Assembly (NCBI RefSeq): GCF_000519205.1
Contig: NZ_JAFB01000019.1
Coordinates: 124,001 to 188,000, forward strand
Length of the DNA stretch: 64,000 nucleotides
Direction: 5' to 3'
Source: Amycolatopsis taiwanensis DSM 45107
GTDB taxonomy: Bacteria; Actinomycetota; Actinomycetes; Mycobacteriales; Pseudonocardiaceae
The notes beneath the pieces were generated by a model. That model had not been told where the DNA came from. It made no database searches and saw nothing but the letters and a program-made list of their open reading frames with translations. Positions 1 through 7,917 of the stretch are shown one piece after another. The translations under genes and the position numbers were made by a program. Positions within the stretch are counted from its first letter, which is position 1. Every line of letters begins with the position of its first letter.

Positions 1-1
1 C

Positions 2-232
2 GACTTCCTGGTCAAGCACATCCTCGGTCACATCGTGGACCGGATCCAGGCGGACGAACCGCACCTGCGGACCAACCTCTGCGCGTCACAGCTCATCGGC
101 ATCGGCATGGCCCGCTACGTGGCGAAGTTCGACCCGTTCGCCTCCGCCGACGTGGAAACCTTGGTCGCCGCGATCGGGCCGACCCTGCAGCGCTACCTCA
201 CCGGCGATCTCGGCCTCACCGATCAGCCCTGA
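2..232 (+). CDS. TetR-family regulator, C-terminal part (5' end cut off by window)
   Basis: Only the last 76 codons are present, reading from base 2 to a TGA at 230-232. The visible peptide is helical and ends in a pattern ([20 protein letters not shown]) typical of the ligand-binding and dimerisation domain of TetR regulators. The DNA-binding domain would lie to the left of the window, so the assignment rests on the C-terminus alone. Its 3' end overlaps the 3' end of hisI on the other strand by 17 bp, so the two genes converge without a terminator between them. Target unknown. Confidence 0.6.
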   Translation, partial: DFLVKHILGHIVDRIQADEPHLRTNLCASQLIGIGMARYVAKFDPFASADVETLVAAIGPTLQRYLTGDLGLTDQP

Positions 233-611
233 GCTCCGCAACGCCCGGATCGGCGACCGTTGGGTGGTCGGCGAGCAGGAGTCGCTCGTCGCTGTCGAAA
301 CAGCTGCGGGTGCCGGTGTGGCAGGCGGGCCCGGTCTGGTCGACCCGTACCAGGACCGTGTCGGCGTCGCAGTCGAGACGCACCTCGCGCACGTGTTGCG
401 TGTGCCCGGAAGTTTCGCCCTTGACCCACAATTCCTTGCGGCTGCGCGAATAATAGGTGCCGCGGCGCGTGGTCAGCGTCCGCTCCAGCGCCTCGTCGTT
501 CATCCAGGCCACCATCAGCACGTCCGAAGTGGCGTGATCGACGACGACGGCGCAGACCAGCCCGTCGGCGTTCCGCTTGAGCCGGGCGGAAAGTGCGGGA
601 TCGAGACTCAC
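216..611 (-). CDS. hisI: Phosphoribosyl-AMP cyclohydrolase
   Basis: Third step of histidine synthesis: hydrolytic opening of the purine ring of phosphoribosyl-AMP in the cytoplasm. The 131-residue product has the family signature: the metal-binding DCDAD segment and the [11 protein letters not shown] cysteine motif that holds zinc. There is no fused HisE domain, as usual in actinobacteria, so the pyrophosphohydrolase must be encoded elsewhere. Start is GTG at 609-611, overlapping the hisF stop codon (GTGA), so translation is probably coupled to hisF. It is the last gene of the minus-strand hisF-hisI pair. Confidence 0.96.
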   Translation of the reverse strand: MSLDPALSARLKRNADGLVCAVVVDHATSDVLMVAWMNDEALERTLTTRRGTYYSRSRKELWVKGETSGHTQHVREVRLDCDADTVLVRVDQTGPACHTGTRSCFDSDERLLLADHPTVADPGVAELRADR

Positions 612-1381
612 CGGACCGCCACCCCGCCGGCCCGCAGCGCGTCCTTGACCTCGCCGATCTTCAACTGTCCGAAGTGGAACACACTGGCCGCGAGCACCGC
701 GTCGGCACCCGCGCGGACCGCGGGCAGGAAGTGGCCGGGCTCGCCCGCGCCCCCGCTGGCGATCACCGGCACGGTGACCGCCTTGCGGACCAGGCCGATC
801 AACTCGAGGTCGAAGCCGGACTTGGTGCCGTCGGCGTCCATCGAGTTGAGCAGGATCTCGCCGACTCCGAGTTCCTCACCGCGCGCGGCCCACTCGACCG
901 CGTCGATGCCGGTGCCCCGGCGACCGCCGTGGGTGGTCACCTCGAATCCGGAGGGTGTCGGCCGGCCACCTTCGGGGACCCGCCGTGCGTCCACCGAGAG
1001 CACGATGCACTGCGCGCCGAACCGGCGGGAAGCCTCGCCGAGGAACTCCGGCCGCGCGATCGCGGCGGTGTTGATGCTCACCTTGTCCGCACCCGCCCGC
1101 AGCAGGCGGTCGACGTCCTCACAGGTGCGGACGCCACCGCCCACGGTCAACGGGATGAACACCTGCTCGGCCGTGCGCCGGACCACGTCGTAGGTGGTCT
1201 CGCGGTTGCCCGAGGACGCCGTGACGTCGAGGAAGGTCAACTCGTCGGCGCCTTCGGCGTCGTAGGCGCGCGCCAGTTCCACCGGGTCGCCCGCGTCACG
1301 CAGGTCGGTGAAGTTCACGCCCTTCACCACCCGGCCGGCGTCGACATCCAGACAGGGAATCACCCGTACCGCTACACCCAT
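608..1381 (-). CDS. hisF: Imidazole glycerol phosphate synthase, cyclase subunit
   Basis: Makes imidazole glycerol phosphate and AICAR from PRFAR using ammonia channelled from HisH. The 257-residue (beta/alpha)8 barrel begins [16 protein letters not shown], with the catalytic Asp of the CLDVD motif, and carries the second catalytic Asp in [13 protein letters not shown]. Phosphate-binding Gly motifs ([19 protein letters not shown]) are present. The open frame continues upstream, but ATG at 1379-1381 matches the conserved family N-terminus. It overlaps hisI by 4 bp. Its partner hisH lies 5 kb upstream, separated by hisA, the 21-bp repeat element, a PPOX gene and an SDR/LysR/DMT block. Confidence 0.97.
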   Translation of the reverse strand: MGVAVRVIPCLDVDAGRVVKGVNFTDLRDAGDPVELARAYDAEGADELTFLDVTASSGNRETTYDVVRRTAEQVFIPLTVGGGVRTCEDVDRLLRAGADKVSINTAAIARPEFLGEASRRFGAQCIVLSVDARRVPEGGRPTPSGFEVTTHGGRRGTGIDAVEWAARGEELGVGEILLNSMDADGTKSGFDLELIGLVRKAVTVPVIASGGAGEPGHFLPAVRAGADAVLAASVFHFGQLKIGEVKDALRAGGVAVR

Positions 1382-1492
1382 ATGACCAGCGTACTGGGGT
1401 CGTTCAGAAGCCTGTGTTCCTGCTTCGTCGACCGCGTGTTCCGAAAACGCCGCATACTTCGCCGTGTCGCGCGGTAATCGGGTCGGCCGCCG

Positions 1493-1504
1493 TAGGGTCG
1501 CGGT
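1493..1504 (+). promoter_or_regulatory. Leaderless promoter (-10) of the DMT gene
   Basis: TAGGGT at 1493-1498 lies exactly six bases before the ATG at 1505, so transcription would start at the start codon. No Shine-Dalgarno sequence fits. The same layout recurs at several other genes in the window. Confidence 0.5.
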
Positions 1505-2359
1505 ATGTGGTGGGGTCTGGCCTGCGCGCTGTTCGCGGCGTGCGCCTACGGTGTCGCCTCGGTGCTGCAGGCGGTCGCGGCACGCTCGGTGGCGAGCACC
1601 GAGCACGGCGTCGACCCACGGCTGCTGGTGCGCGTGTTCAAGCAGTGGCGGTACATACTCGGCGTGGGCATGGACACGCTCGGCTTCGTCGCGCAACTCG
1701 CCGCGTTGCGGGTACTCCCGTTGTTCGTTGTGCAGGCCGCTCTCGCCGCGAGCCTGGCGGTGACTGCGGTGACGACGCTGGGGATCGGCGCGTCACTGAG
1801 CCGTCGCGAATGGACGGCCGTCGCCGCGGTTTGTGTGGGACTCGCGCTACTCGGTCTCTCGGCGGAGAGCGAGGGTTCCCACCCGGTCGGCCTGCCGTTC
1901 CACATTGGACTCCTGGTGGCCGCCCTGGTGCTGGGCGCCTGCGGCATGCTCGCCGGACGAGCGCCCGCGCCATTGCGTAGCCCGGCCCTCGGCCTGGTGG
2001 CCGGCCTGTGTTTCGGGACGGTGGCGGTGGCCGGACGGGTGATGACGACGGACAGCGTGGTGAGCCTGGTGACGGACCCGGCCGCGTACGCCTTGGCCGT
2101 GGCCGGAATCATCGCGATGCTCTTCTTCGCCTCGGCCCTGCAACGCGGCAGCGTCACCACCGCGACCGCGCTGATGGTGGTCGGCGAGACGGTCCTACCG
2201 TCGATCATCGGGATTCTCGCGCTCGGCGACACGACGAGGCCGGGGTATCCGCCGGTGGCCGGACTCGGTTTCGTGCTGGCCGTGGCCGCCGCGCTCGCAC
2301 TGGCGCGCTTCGGCGAGGTCTCCCAGCCGGCTGAGCGCGAAGAGCCGCCGCCGGGGTGA
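1505..2359 (+). CDS. DMT-superfamily (EamA-like) integral membrane protein
   Basis: A 284-residue protein with about ten hydrophobic stretches, starting with a membrane segment at its very N-terminus ([20 protein letters not shown]). The alternating small-residue helices and internal two-fold look are those of drug/metabolite-transporter-like proteins common in Pseudonocardiaceae. Substrate cannot be read from sequence. A -10-like TAGGGT ends six bases before the ATG, suggesting a leaderless mRNA. It is divergent from hisF and converges on the LysR gene. A similar protein is encoded at 12474-13412, on the other side of the his region. Confidence 0.75.
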   Translation: MWWGLACALFAACAYGVASVLQAVAARSVASTEHGVDPRLLVRVFKQWRYILGVGMDTLGFVAQLAALRVLPLFVVQAALAASLAVTAVTTLGIGASLSRREWTAVAAVCVGLALLGLSAESEGSHPVGLPFHIGLLVAALVLGACGMLAGRAPAPLRSPALGLVAGLCFGTVAVAGRVMTTDSVVSLVTDPAAYALAVAGIIAMLFFASALQRGSVTTATALMVVGETVLPSIIGILALGDTTRPGYPPVAGLGFVLAVAAALALARFGEVSQPAEREEPPPG

Positions 2360-2501
2360 GCGCACCACTATCCACATTGGATCAGACATGCCGTCATGAG
2401 ACATTCTCACCCGAGTTTTGCCGGCAAAGCTCACGTTTTGCGTCCGGGCGGTTTTGACCTGGATTTCCGCCGATGAGTGCGGCTGAATTTACGGTCCCTG
2501 G

Positions 2502-3350
2502 CTAGCGGCGGGTCGCGGCTTGGACGAGTCCGGCGACGGCACGGGACCGGCTGTGCGGTGGCCAAGCGATCACCGTCGTCACCCGCGGCGCGTCCAGCAC
2601 CGGCACGGTGGCGAGATCGGGGCGGAGGTGGGTGCGGGCCGACTCCGGCAGGACCGCCGACGCCCGGCCGAGCGCGATCAGTTGAAGAAGTTGCGTATGG
2701 TCTCGAACCCGTGGACCGGGGCCGTCCGGGTAGCTGCCGTCGGGGCCGGGCCAGCGTGGCGAGGGCAGGTCGGGCAGCGCGGTGACGTCGGCCATTCGCA
2801 GGTGGGTCCGGCCGGTGAGGGGGTGCCCGGCGGGCAGGAAAACGACCTGGCCCTCCGTGCACAGCTCCTCGGTGTCGAACCCGGCCGTGGCATCGAACGG
2901 CAGGTGCAGCAACGCCACGTCGGCCCGCCCGTCGCGCAGCAGCCTTTCCTGCTCGCCGGGCCCGCACAACTGCACATCGACGGTGACCGCGCCGGGTTCG
3001 GCGGCGTAGGCGTCGAGCAGTTTCGCCAGCAGTTCGCTGGACGCTCCGGCTTTGGTGACAAGGACAATGCCTGCTTGGCCGGTCGCGGCGAAGGCCGCGC
3101 GGCGGGTCCGGCGCTCGGCGGCGTCGACCGCGTCGAGGGCCGCCCGGCCCTCCCGCAGCAGCACCGACCCGGCCTCGGTCAGCGCCACGCCGCGGCTCGT
3201 GCGTTCCAACAGCACAGCCCCGAGCCGCCGTTCGAGTTGCCGGATCGCCCGCGACAGCGGGGGCTGCGCGATCCCGAGCCGCTGCGCGGCCCGCCCGAAG
3301 TGCAACTCCTCGGCGACCGCGACGAAATACCGCACCTCCCGCGTCTCCAC
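2502..3350 (-). CDS. LysR-family transcriptional regulator
   Basis: A 282-residue regulator starting with GTG at 3348-3350 (VETREVRYFVAVAEELHF). The N-terminal winged helix-turn-helix is canonical (residues about 1-60: FGRAAQRLGIAQPPLSRAIRQLE). The rest is a periplasmic-binding-protein-like effector domain. It is divergent from an SDR oxidoreductase gene, the standard arrangement for a LysR protein controlling its neighbour. The 115-bp gap holds a dyad CGATAC-N7-GTATCG with the T-N11-A pattern these regulators bind. Effector unknown. Confidence 0.9.
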   Translation of the reverse strand: METREVRYFVAVAEELHFGRAAQRLGIAQPPLSRAIRQLERRLGAVLLERTSRGVALTEAGSVLLREGRAALDAVDAAERRTRRAAFAATGQAGIVLVTKAGASSELLAKLLDAYAAEPGAVTVDVQLCGPGEQERLLRDGRADVALLHLPFDATAGFDTEELCTEGQVVFLPAGHPLTGRTHLRMADVTALPDLPSPRWPGPDGSYPDGPGPRVRDHTQLLQLIALGRASAVLPESARTHLRPDLATVPVLDAPRVTTVIAWPPHSRSRAVAGLVQAATRR

Positions 3351-3390
3351 GCCGCCAAGATACCCGCCCGGGTGCTCCGCTGACCTGGAT

Positions 3391-3409
3391 CGATACCCGG
3401 AACGTATCG
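3391..3409. promoter_or_regulatory. Candidate LysR operator
   Basis: CGATAC (3391-3396), seven bases, then GTATCG (3404-3409) form a perfect 6-bp dyad. T at 3394 and A at 3406 fit the T-N11-A LysR box. It lies in the gap between the divergent LysR and SDR genes. Confidence 0.6.
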
Positions 3410-3465
3410 CTGCCCACCCACTTGGTGTTGGCGATGCGGGAGAGGCGCGGGACAGGATCGACGAC

Positions 3466-4191
3466 ATGAGCGAACAGACGATCGCGCTGGTCACCGGCGC
3501 GAACAAGGGGATCGGGTACGAGATCGCGGCCGGCCTGGGCGCCCTCGGCTGGAGCGTCGGCGTCGGCGCTCGGGACGAACAGCGCCGCGAAGCCGCTGTG
3601 GAGAAGCTGCGCGCGGGTGGCGCCGACGCGTTCGGCGTGCCGCTGGACGTGACCGACGACGCGAGCGTGGCCGCCGCCGCCAGGTTGATCGAGGAGCGCG
3701 CCGGACGTCTCGACGTGCTCGTCAACAACGCCGGGATAACCGGCAGCGAGCCGCAGCGGCCCACCACGGTGGACCTCGCGACGGTACGAACGGTCGTCGA
3801 AACCAACGTGCTCGGCGTAATCCGCGTCACCAACGCGATGCTGCCGCTGCTGCGCCTCTCGGCGTCGCCGCGGATCGTGAACATGTCCAGCGGCGTCGGC
3901 TCCCTCACCCGGCAAACCACTCCCGGCGCCGAAACGGGTCCGATTGCCATCGCGTACGCGCCGTCGAAGACGTTCCTCAATGCCGTCACCGTCCAGTACG
4001 CCAAGGAACTGGCCGACACGAACGTCCTGATCAACCTCGCCTGCCCCGGCTACTGTGCGACCGACCTCAACGGCTTCCGCGGCGTGCGGACCCCCGAGCA
4101 AGGCGCGGCGATCGCGATCCGGCTGGCGACCCTGCCCGATGGCGGACCGACCGGCGGGTTCTTCGACGACGACGGAATGGTGCCCTGGTAA
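3466..4191 (+). CDS. SDR-family NAD(P)-dependent oxidoreductase
   Basis: A 241-residue classical short-chain dehydrogenase. The cofactor-binding TGANKGIG motif is at residues 10-17, NNAG follows near residue 88, and the catalytic Ser precedes Tyr and Lys in YAPSK. The N-terminal segment resembles carbonyl-reductase-like members (VTGANKGIGYEIA). The substrate is unknown. ATG at 3466 gives the expected N-terminus. It is probably controlled by the divergent LysR regulator. Confidence 0.9.
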   Translation: MSEQTIALVTGANKGIGYEIAAGLGALGWSVGVGARDEQRREAAVEKLRAGGADAFGVPLDVTDDASVAAAARLIEERAGRLDVLVNNAGITGSEPQRPTTVDLATVRTVVETNVLGVIRVTNAMLPLLRLSASPRIVNMSSGVGSLTRQTTPGAETGPIAIAYAPSKTFLNAVTVQYAKELADTNVLINLACPGYCATDLNGFRGVRTPEQGAAIAIRLATLPDGGPTGGFFDDDGMVPW

Positions 4192-4311
4192 CGAACGCGT
4201 GCCACCAGGAACGTCGCCTGGAGCCGCAGATCACGATCGGACCGCTCCGCGCTACCGTCCACAGTGGATATGACTCGCCATCGTCATGAGGAATTCTCAG
4301 ACCGGCCTCGC

Positions 4312-4323
4312 TACGTTGACCCC
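4312..4323 (+). promoter_or_regulatory. Leaderless promoter (-10) of the PPOX gene
   Basis: TACGTT at 4312-4317 followed by six bases and the ATG at 4324. Just upstream (4259-4300) lies a sequence that closely resembles one at 2372-2410. Confidence 0.45.
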
Positions 4324-4713
4324 ATGACATCGGAATACGAGCGGCTGGCCGCGGAGAGGTACGTCCTGGTGACGACCTACCGCCGCACCGGCGACCCGGT
4401 CGCCACCCCGACCTGGGTCGCCGGTGACAGCGGCGAGTTGGTCGTGTGGACCGTGCGGCACTCCGGCAAGGTCAAACGCGTCCGGCGGGACCCGGCGGTC
4501 CACGTCCAGGCGTGTGACTCGCGCGGTCGCCGGACCCACGGGCTCGAGGTGCCGGGCAGGGCCCGCCTGCTCGACGACGCGGGGTCCGAACGCGTCCGGC
4601 GCGCGATCGCCCGGAAGTACGGGTTGGCAGGGCGGGTGACCATGTTCTTCAGCCGCCTGCGCGGCGGCCGCGAACGCACCATCGGCATCGCCATCACTCT
4701 CGACGAGCCCTGA
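4324..4713 (+). CDS. PPOX-class F420-dependent oxidoreductase
   Basis: A 129-residue split-barrel flavin/deazaflavin-binding protein of the pyridoxamine-5'-phosphate-oxidase-like superfamily. Visible signatures are the early RYVLVTTYRRTGDPVATP strand pair, the VWTVRHSGKVKRVRRDP segment that contacts the cofactor phosphate, and HVQACDSRGR. Actinobacterial members usually use coenzyme F420 to reduce unknown substrates. ATG at 4324 was chosen because it fits the family N-terminus and a -10 element sits six bases upstream. It converges on hisA; the whole gap between them is a repeat element. Confidence 0.85.
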   Translation: MTSEYERLAAERYVLVTTYRRTGDPVATPTWVAGDSGELVVWTVRHSGKVKRVRRDPAVHVQACDSRGRRTHGLEVPGRARLLDDAGSERVRRAIARKYGLAGRVTMFFSRLRGGRERTIGIAITLDEP

Positions 4714-4717
4714 CCCT

Positions 4718-5233
4718 GTGTCCCCGCCTCAGCCCCCCGAGTTCCGGCTTCAGCCCCGCGAGTTCCGGCTTCAGGCCGCCGTGTTCCCGCCTCAGGCCCC
4801 CGAGTTCCGGCTTCAGGCCCCCGAGTTCCGGCTTCAGGCCCCCGAGTTCCGGCTTCAGGCCCGCGAGTTCCGGCTTCAGGCCGCCGTGTTCCCGCCTCAA
4901 GCGCCCGAATTCCCGGTTCGGTGACGGGAGTGCCTATTCGGCGTTGCGCAAGGGGGAAGAACCGACCGCAACCGGAAACTCGGATACGCCAAGTCAGAAC
5001 TCGCGCCCCCGAAGCCCGAACTCAGACGCCCCAAGCCGGAACTCGCGCCCCCGAAGCCCGAACTCGAACGCCCCAAGCCAGAACTCACGCCCCCGAAGCC
5101 CGAACTCAGACGCCCCAAGCCGGAACTCATGCCTTTCAAGCCCGAACTCGAACGCCCCAAGTCAGAACTCGCGCCGCCGAAGCCGGAACTCGGACGCCTC
5201 GAGCGAGAACTCGGACGCCTGAGCCGGGGACAC
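4718..5233. repeat. Giant inverted repeat built from 21-bp tandem units
   Basis: Left array: nine 21-bp units at 4718-4906 plus a partial one to 4921, based on GAGTTCCGGCTTCAGGCCCCC. Right array: eleven full 21-bp units at 4977-5207 and a truncated twelfth, alternating between two types (AACTCGCGCCCCCGAAGCCCG and AACTCAGACGCCCCAAGCCGG). The right units are related to the reverse complement of the left ones, so the arrays face each other across a 55-bp spacer. The outermost 15 bases (4718-4732 and 5219-5233) are inverted repeats matching at 14 of 15 positions. The element starts 4 bases after the PPOX stop and ends 7 bases before the hisA stop. No indel breaks the 21-bp phase. It is not CRISPR: there are no unique spacers. 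Confidence 0.9.
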
Positions 5234-5240
5234 GCGGGAT

Positions 5241-5975
5241 TCAGCCGGCGACGGCAGTCAGGGCCTCGGGGAGGGTGAAGGCGCCGGCGTAGAGCGCCTT
5301 GCCGACGATGGCGCCTTCGACGCCGTCGCGGGCCAGCCCGGCCAGTGCGCGGAGATCGTCCAAACTCGACACCCCGCCGGAGGCGACCACCGGGGCGTCG
5401 GTGCGCGCGGCGACCTCGCTGAGCAGGTCGAGGTTCGGGCCCTTGAGGGTGCCGTCCTTGCTCACGTCGGTGACCACGTACCGCGCGGCGCCGTCGCGGT
5501 CGAGGCGTTCGAGGACCTCCCACAGGTCGCCACCGTCCCGTGTCCAGCCGCGCGCCGCGAGCCGGTGCCCCTCGCCGGTGATCCGCACGTCGAGGCCGAT
5601 CGCCACCCGGTCGCCATGGGCCGCGATGGCCTTGGCGGTCCATTGTGGATCTTCCAGCGCCGCCGTGCCGAGATTGACCCGGCGGGCACCGGTGGACAGC
5701 GCGGCCTCGAGCGACTCGTCGTCGCGGATCCCGCCGGACAGCTCCACCTGCACGTCCAGCTTGCCGACGACGTCGGCGAGGAGTTCCCGGTTCGAGCCCT
5801 TGCCGAAGGCGGCGTCGAGGTCGACCAGGTGTATCCACTGTGCACCGTCGCGCTGCCAGGCGAGCGCGGCGTCCAGCGGGTCGCCATAGGAGGTCTCGGT
5901 ACCGGCCGCGCCCTGGACGAGCCGGACGGCCTGGCCGTCGGCCACGTCGACGGCGGGAAGAAGGGTGAAACTCAC
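5241..5975 (-). CDS. hisA: Phosphoribosyl isomerase A (HisA, possibly bifunctional PriA)
   Basis: Isomerises ProFAR to PRFAR in histidine synthesis. The 244-residue barrel starts [19 protein letters not shown] with the catalytic Asp and has the second Asp in [15 protein letters not shown]. Many actinobacteria lack a separate TrpF and use this protein (PriA) for phosphoribosylanthranilate isomerisation too; whether that holds here depends on the rest of the genome. Start is GTG at 5973-5975. The gene is separated from hisH by a 336-bp repeat-filled gap, so it may not share the hisH transcript. Confidence 0.95.
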   Translation of the reverse strand: MSFTLLPAVDVADGQAVRLVQGAAGTETSYGDPLDAALAWQRDGAQWIHLVDLDAAFGKGSNRELLADVVGKLDVQVELSGGIRDDESLEAALSTGARRVNLGTAALEDPQWTAKAIAAHGDRVAIGLDVRITGEGHRLAARGWTRDGGDLWEVLERLDRDGAARYVVTDVSKDGTLKGPNLDLLSEVAARTDAPVVASGGVSSLDDLRALAGLARDGVEGAIVGKALYAGAFTLPEALTAVAG

Positions 5976-6040
5976 GCGCCAACTATAGATGGTTGTTCAG
6001 AACGCGAGATGCACATGCTTGCTGCCCCATCACAACGGTG

Positions 6041-6205
6041 TCTTGCGGGGCCTCACACCCCCGACTGGGGGCACGCCCCCAGACCGCTCTGTCTTGCGGG
6101 GCTCCGCCCTCACACCCCGACTGAGGGCACGCCCCCCCAGACCGCTGTGTCTTGCGGGGGCTCCGCCCCACACCCCCCAACTGGGGGCACGCCCCCAGAC
6201 CCCCT
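6041..6205. repeat. Three tandem copies of a GC-rich 51-58 bp unit
   Basis: Units start at 6041, 6092 and 6150, each opening TCTTGCGGGG and containing CTCCGCCC, CACACCCC and the internal palindrome GGGGGCACGCCCCC before AGACC. A related single copy in the opposite sense is near 41648-41700. Each unit can form hairpins. The block lies in the hisH-hisA gap. Confidence 0.75.
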
Positions 6206-6207
6206 CA

Positions 6208-6297
6208 CGTGGGCGGCAGGCAGGCCGCCCCCGTGGTCAACCGGCAGCCCACGAGAAGAAGTCACGGCCTGTCTGCCCGAACACGTTCCGACAACAC
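6208..6297 (+). repeat. Dispersed 90-bp element, copy 1
   Basis: About 85-90% alike to 43727-43815. It opens CGTGGGCGG, holds AGGCAGGCCGCC, AACCGGCAGCC and GTCACGG, and closes CCCGAACACGTT. It contains a perfect hairpin GGGCGGC (6211-6217) with GCCGCCC (6224-6230). It lies downstream of hisH on the minus strand; function unknown. Confidence 0.7.
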
Positions 6298-6311
6298 TGT
6301 GGCGGGCTGGG

Positions 6312-6947
6312 TCACAGCGTTCGCAGCCAGTTCTCCAGCAGGTGGGCGCCGGCGTCCCCGGACTTCTCGGGGTGGAACTGCGTGGCCCACAGCGGGCCGT
6401 TCTCGGCGGCGGCCACGAAGTCCTCGCCGTGGTGTGCCCAGGTGACCTTGGGCTGGCAGCCGGGAAGGCCCGAGTCGAGTTCCCACTTCCGGGCCGCGTA
6501 GGAGTGCACGAAGTAGAACCGGGTGTCCGCGTCGAGCCCCGCGAACAGTTGCGAATCAGCCGGCGCACGCACCGTGTTCCACCCCATGTGCGGGACGATT
6601 TCGGCGTGCAGGCGCTCGACGGTGCCCGGCCACTCCCCGGTGCCCTTGGCCTCCACCCCGTGCTCGACGCCGCGCTCGAACAGGATCTGCATGCCGACGC
6701 AGATGCCCAGCACGGGCCGCCCACCGGCCAGACGGGTGCTGATGATCTTGTCGCCGCCGGCCGCCAGCAGACCCGCCATGCACGCCGCGAACGCGCCGAC
6801 CCCGGGCACGACCAAGCCGTCCGCGGCCAGTGCCGCGCGCCGGTCCGACGTCACCTCGACGTCCGCGCCGACCCGACGCACCGCTCGCTCAGCGGAGCGA
6901 AGGTTCCCGGAACCGTAATCAAGAATCACGACGCGAGTCACGCCCAC
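6312..6947 (-). CDS. hisH: Imidazole glycerol phosphate synthase, glutaminase subunit
   Basis: Class I glutamine amidotransferase that feeds ammonia to HisF. The 211-residue product has the nucleophile-elbow motif GICVGMQ (catalytic Cys near residue 83), the oxyanion strand PGVGAF, and the His-Glu pair in [10 protein letters not shown] near the C-terminus. The N-terminus [13 protein letters not shown] is standard. GTG at 6945-6947 is the start used here; a second GTG two codons later is possible. It runs toward hisA but is separated from it by repeats. Confidence 0.96.
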   Translation of the reverse strand: MGVTRVVILDYGSGNLRSAERAVRRVGADVEVTSDRRAALAADGLVVPGVGAFAACMAGLLAAGGDKIISTRLAGGRPVLGICVGMQILFERGVEHGVEAKGTGEWPGTVERLHAEIVPHMGWNTVRAPADSQLFAGLDADTRFYFVHSYAARKWELDSGLPGCQPKVTWAHHGEDFVAAAENGPLWATQFHPEKSGDAGAHLLENWLRTL

Positions 6948-7009
6948 AGTCTAGGGAATGCCGCCACGAGTCCGGTTTGAACCCACCGCGACCAGGGAAT
7001 ACCAGGCTG

Positions 7010-7414
7010 ATGGCGAGGCAGGAAGAAATGCGAGTGTTGCGGGCGGGCAAACCGGATTACGCCGAGAGATCGGCGCCCGCACGCAAGATTGCCCGCCTGT
7101 CCGACGAGCTGGCCGACGAGCTGAACCGATTCGACGCGGAACCGCTGCGCCCGGCCGAAATCAACCGGCTACTCACCGGCATAAGCTGCGCCGCCGGGGC
7201 ACTCACCCGGGTCCTGGACGAGCTGCGCGCCTCGCCGGTGCTGGCCCATGCGGAGAACGACCTCGCCCTGCCCGCCCGCCGGAGCGTCCTGGCGGAGCTG
7301 GCCCAGGCCGCCGCCGCGGCCGAGGACCTGATGGTGACATCCGCGGGGCTGAGCCGCGTGCTGCCCCGCGTACTGTCCACAGTGGACTACGTGCCGCCAC
7401 AGGACCGTCGTTAA
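7010..7414 (+). CDS. Conserved hypothetical helical protein
   Basis: A 134-residue, Ala/Leu/Arg-rich protein predicted to be almost entirely helical, with no membrane segment and no motif I recognise. An in-frame ATG at 7028, preceded by AGGAAG, is an equally good start and would remove six residues. The gene is divergent from hisH and lies 37 bp upstream of soxR in the same direction. One of the window's GTCCACAGTGGAC palindromes (7375-7387) is inside its 3' end. Codon use fits a real gene. Function unknown. Confidence 0.6.
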   Translation: MARQEEMRVLRAGKPDYAERSAPARKIARLSDELADELNRFDAEPLRPAEINRLLTGISCAAGALTRVLDELRASPVLAHAENDLALPARRSVLAELAQAAAAAEDLMVTSAGLSRVLPRVLSTVDYVPPQDRR

Positions 7415-7451
7415 CCTCGACTTAGGTCGAAGTCACGGTTAGCCTGATGAC
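7415..7451 (+). promoter_or_regulatory. SoxR-box-like dyad and leaderless soxR promoter
   Basis: An 18-bp imperfect dyad CCTCGACTTAGGTCGAAG at 7415-7432 matches the E. coli SoxR box CCTCAAGTTAACTTGAGG at 12 of 18 positions, including the central TTA and the end bases. A -10-like TAGCCT (7440-7445) ends six bases before the soxR GTG, so the mRNA is probably leaderless and the gene autoregulated. Confidence 0.55.
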
Positions 7452-7913
7452 GTGACCAAGCTTGCCGACCACCTGAGCATCGGTCAGGTCGCGGAACGCA
7501 GCGGGGTGCCTCACACCGCGTTGCGGTTCTACGAAGACCGAGGGCTCATCCATGCGGAGCGCTCCAGCGGCAACCAGCGACGCTATCACCGCTCGGTGCT
7601 GCGCCGGATCGCCTTCATCCGCGCCGCGCAGCGGGTGGGGCTCAGTCTCGAGGAGATCAGCGCGGCGCTGGCGACCCTGCCCAGGGATCACGCCCCGACC
7701 AAGGCGGACTGGGCGCGGCTGTCCCGCGGCTGGCAGAGCGAACTCGACGCGAGGATCGACGCGCTGCAACGGTTGCGTGACCGGTTGACCAGCTGTGTGG
7801 GCTGCGGCTGCCTGTCGCTGCGGCATTGCGGGTTGCACAACCCCGACGACAGGCTGGCCCGGTTCGGACCCGGCTCCCCCGTGCTCAAGCCGGCGGCGGA
7901 GGGTGGCGCGTAG
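7452..7913 (+). CDS. soxR: Redox-sensitive transcriptional regulator SoxR
   Basis: A 153-residue MerR-family regulator. Residues 8-76 form the winged helix-turn-helix (SIGQVAERSGVPHTALRFYEDRGLI). A long coiled-coil dimerisation helix follows. The cysteine cluster CVGCGCLSLRHC matches the four-cysteine [2Fe-2S] motif of SoxR, so the protein should sense redox-active compounds or superoxide. In antibiotic-producing actinomycetes SoxR answers to their own redox-active metabolites. GTG at 7452 is chosen from the family N-terminus and the -10 element six bases upstream. A GNAT gene begins 4 bases after its stop codon. Confidence 0.93.
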   Translation: MTKLADHLSIGQVAERSGVPHTALRFYEDRGLIHAERSSGNQRRYHRSVLRRIAFIRAAQRVGLSLEEISAALATLPRDHAPTKADWARLSRGWQSELDARIDALQRLRDRLTSCVGCGCLSLRHCGLHNPDDRLARFGPGSPVLKPAAEGGA

Positions 7914-7917
7914 CCGG

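Noticed and set aside
2431..4101. Minus-strand frames of 510-556 codons running through the LysR, SDR and intergenic DNA
   Set aside because: Only the last 282 codons of one of them form a recognisable LysR protein; the rest is antisense to the SDR gene.
4718..5233. CRISPR array
   Set aside because: Repeats are contiguous 21-mers without unique spacers, in two opposite orientations, and no cas genes are near.
4897..5982. Coding frames over the 21-bp repeats (heptad peptides such as APEFRLQ and GGLKPEL)
   Set aside because: A 21-bp unit keeps all frames in phase, so open frames are a by-product; no start or ribosome site supports any of them.
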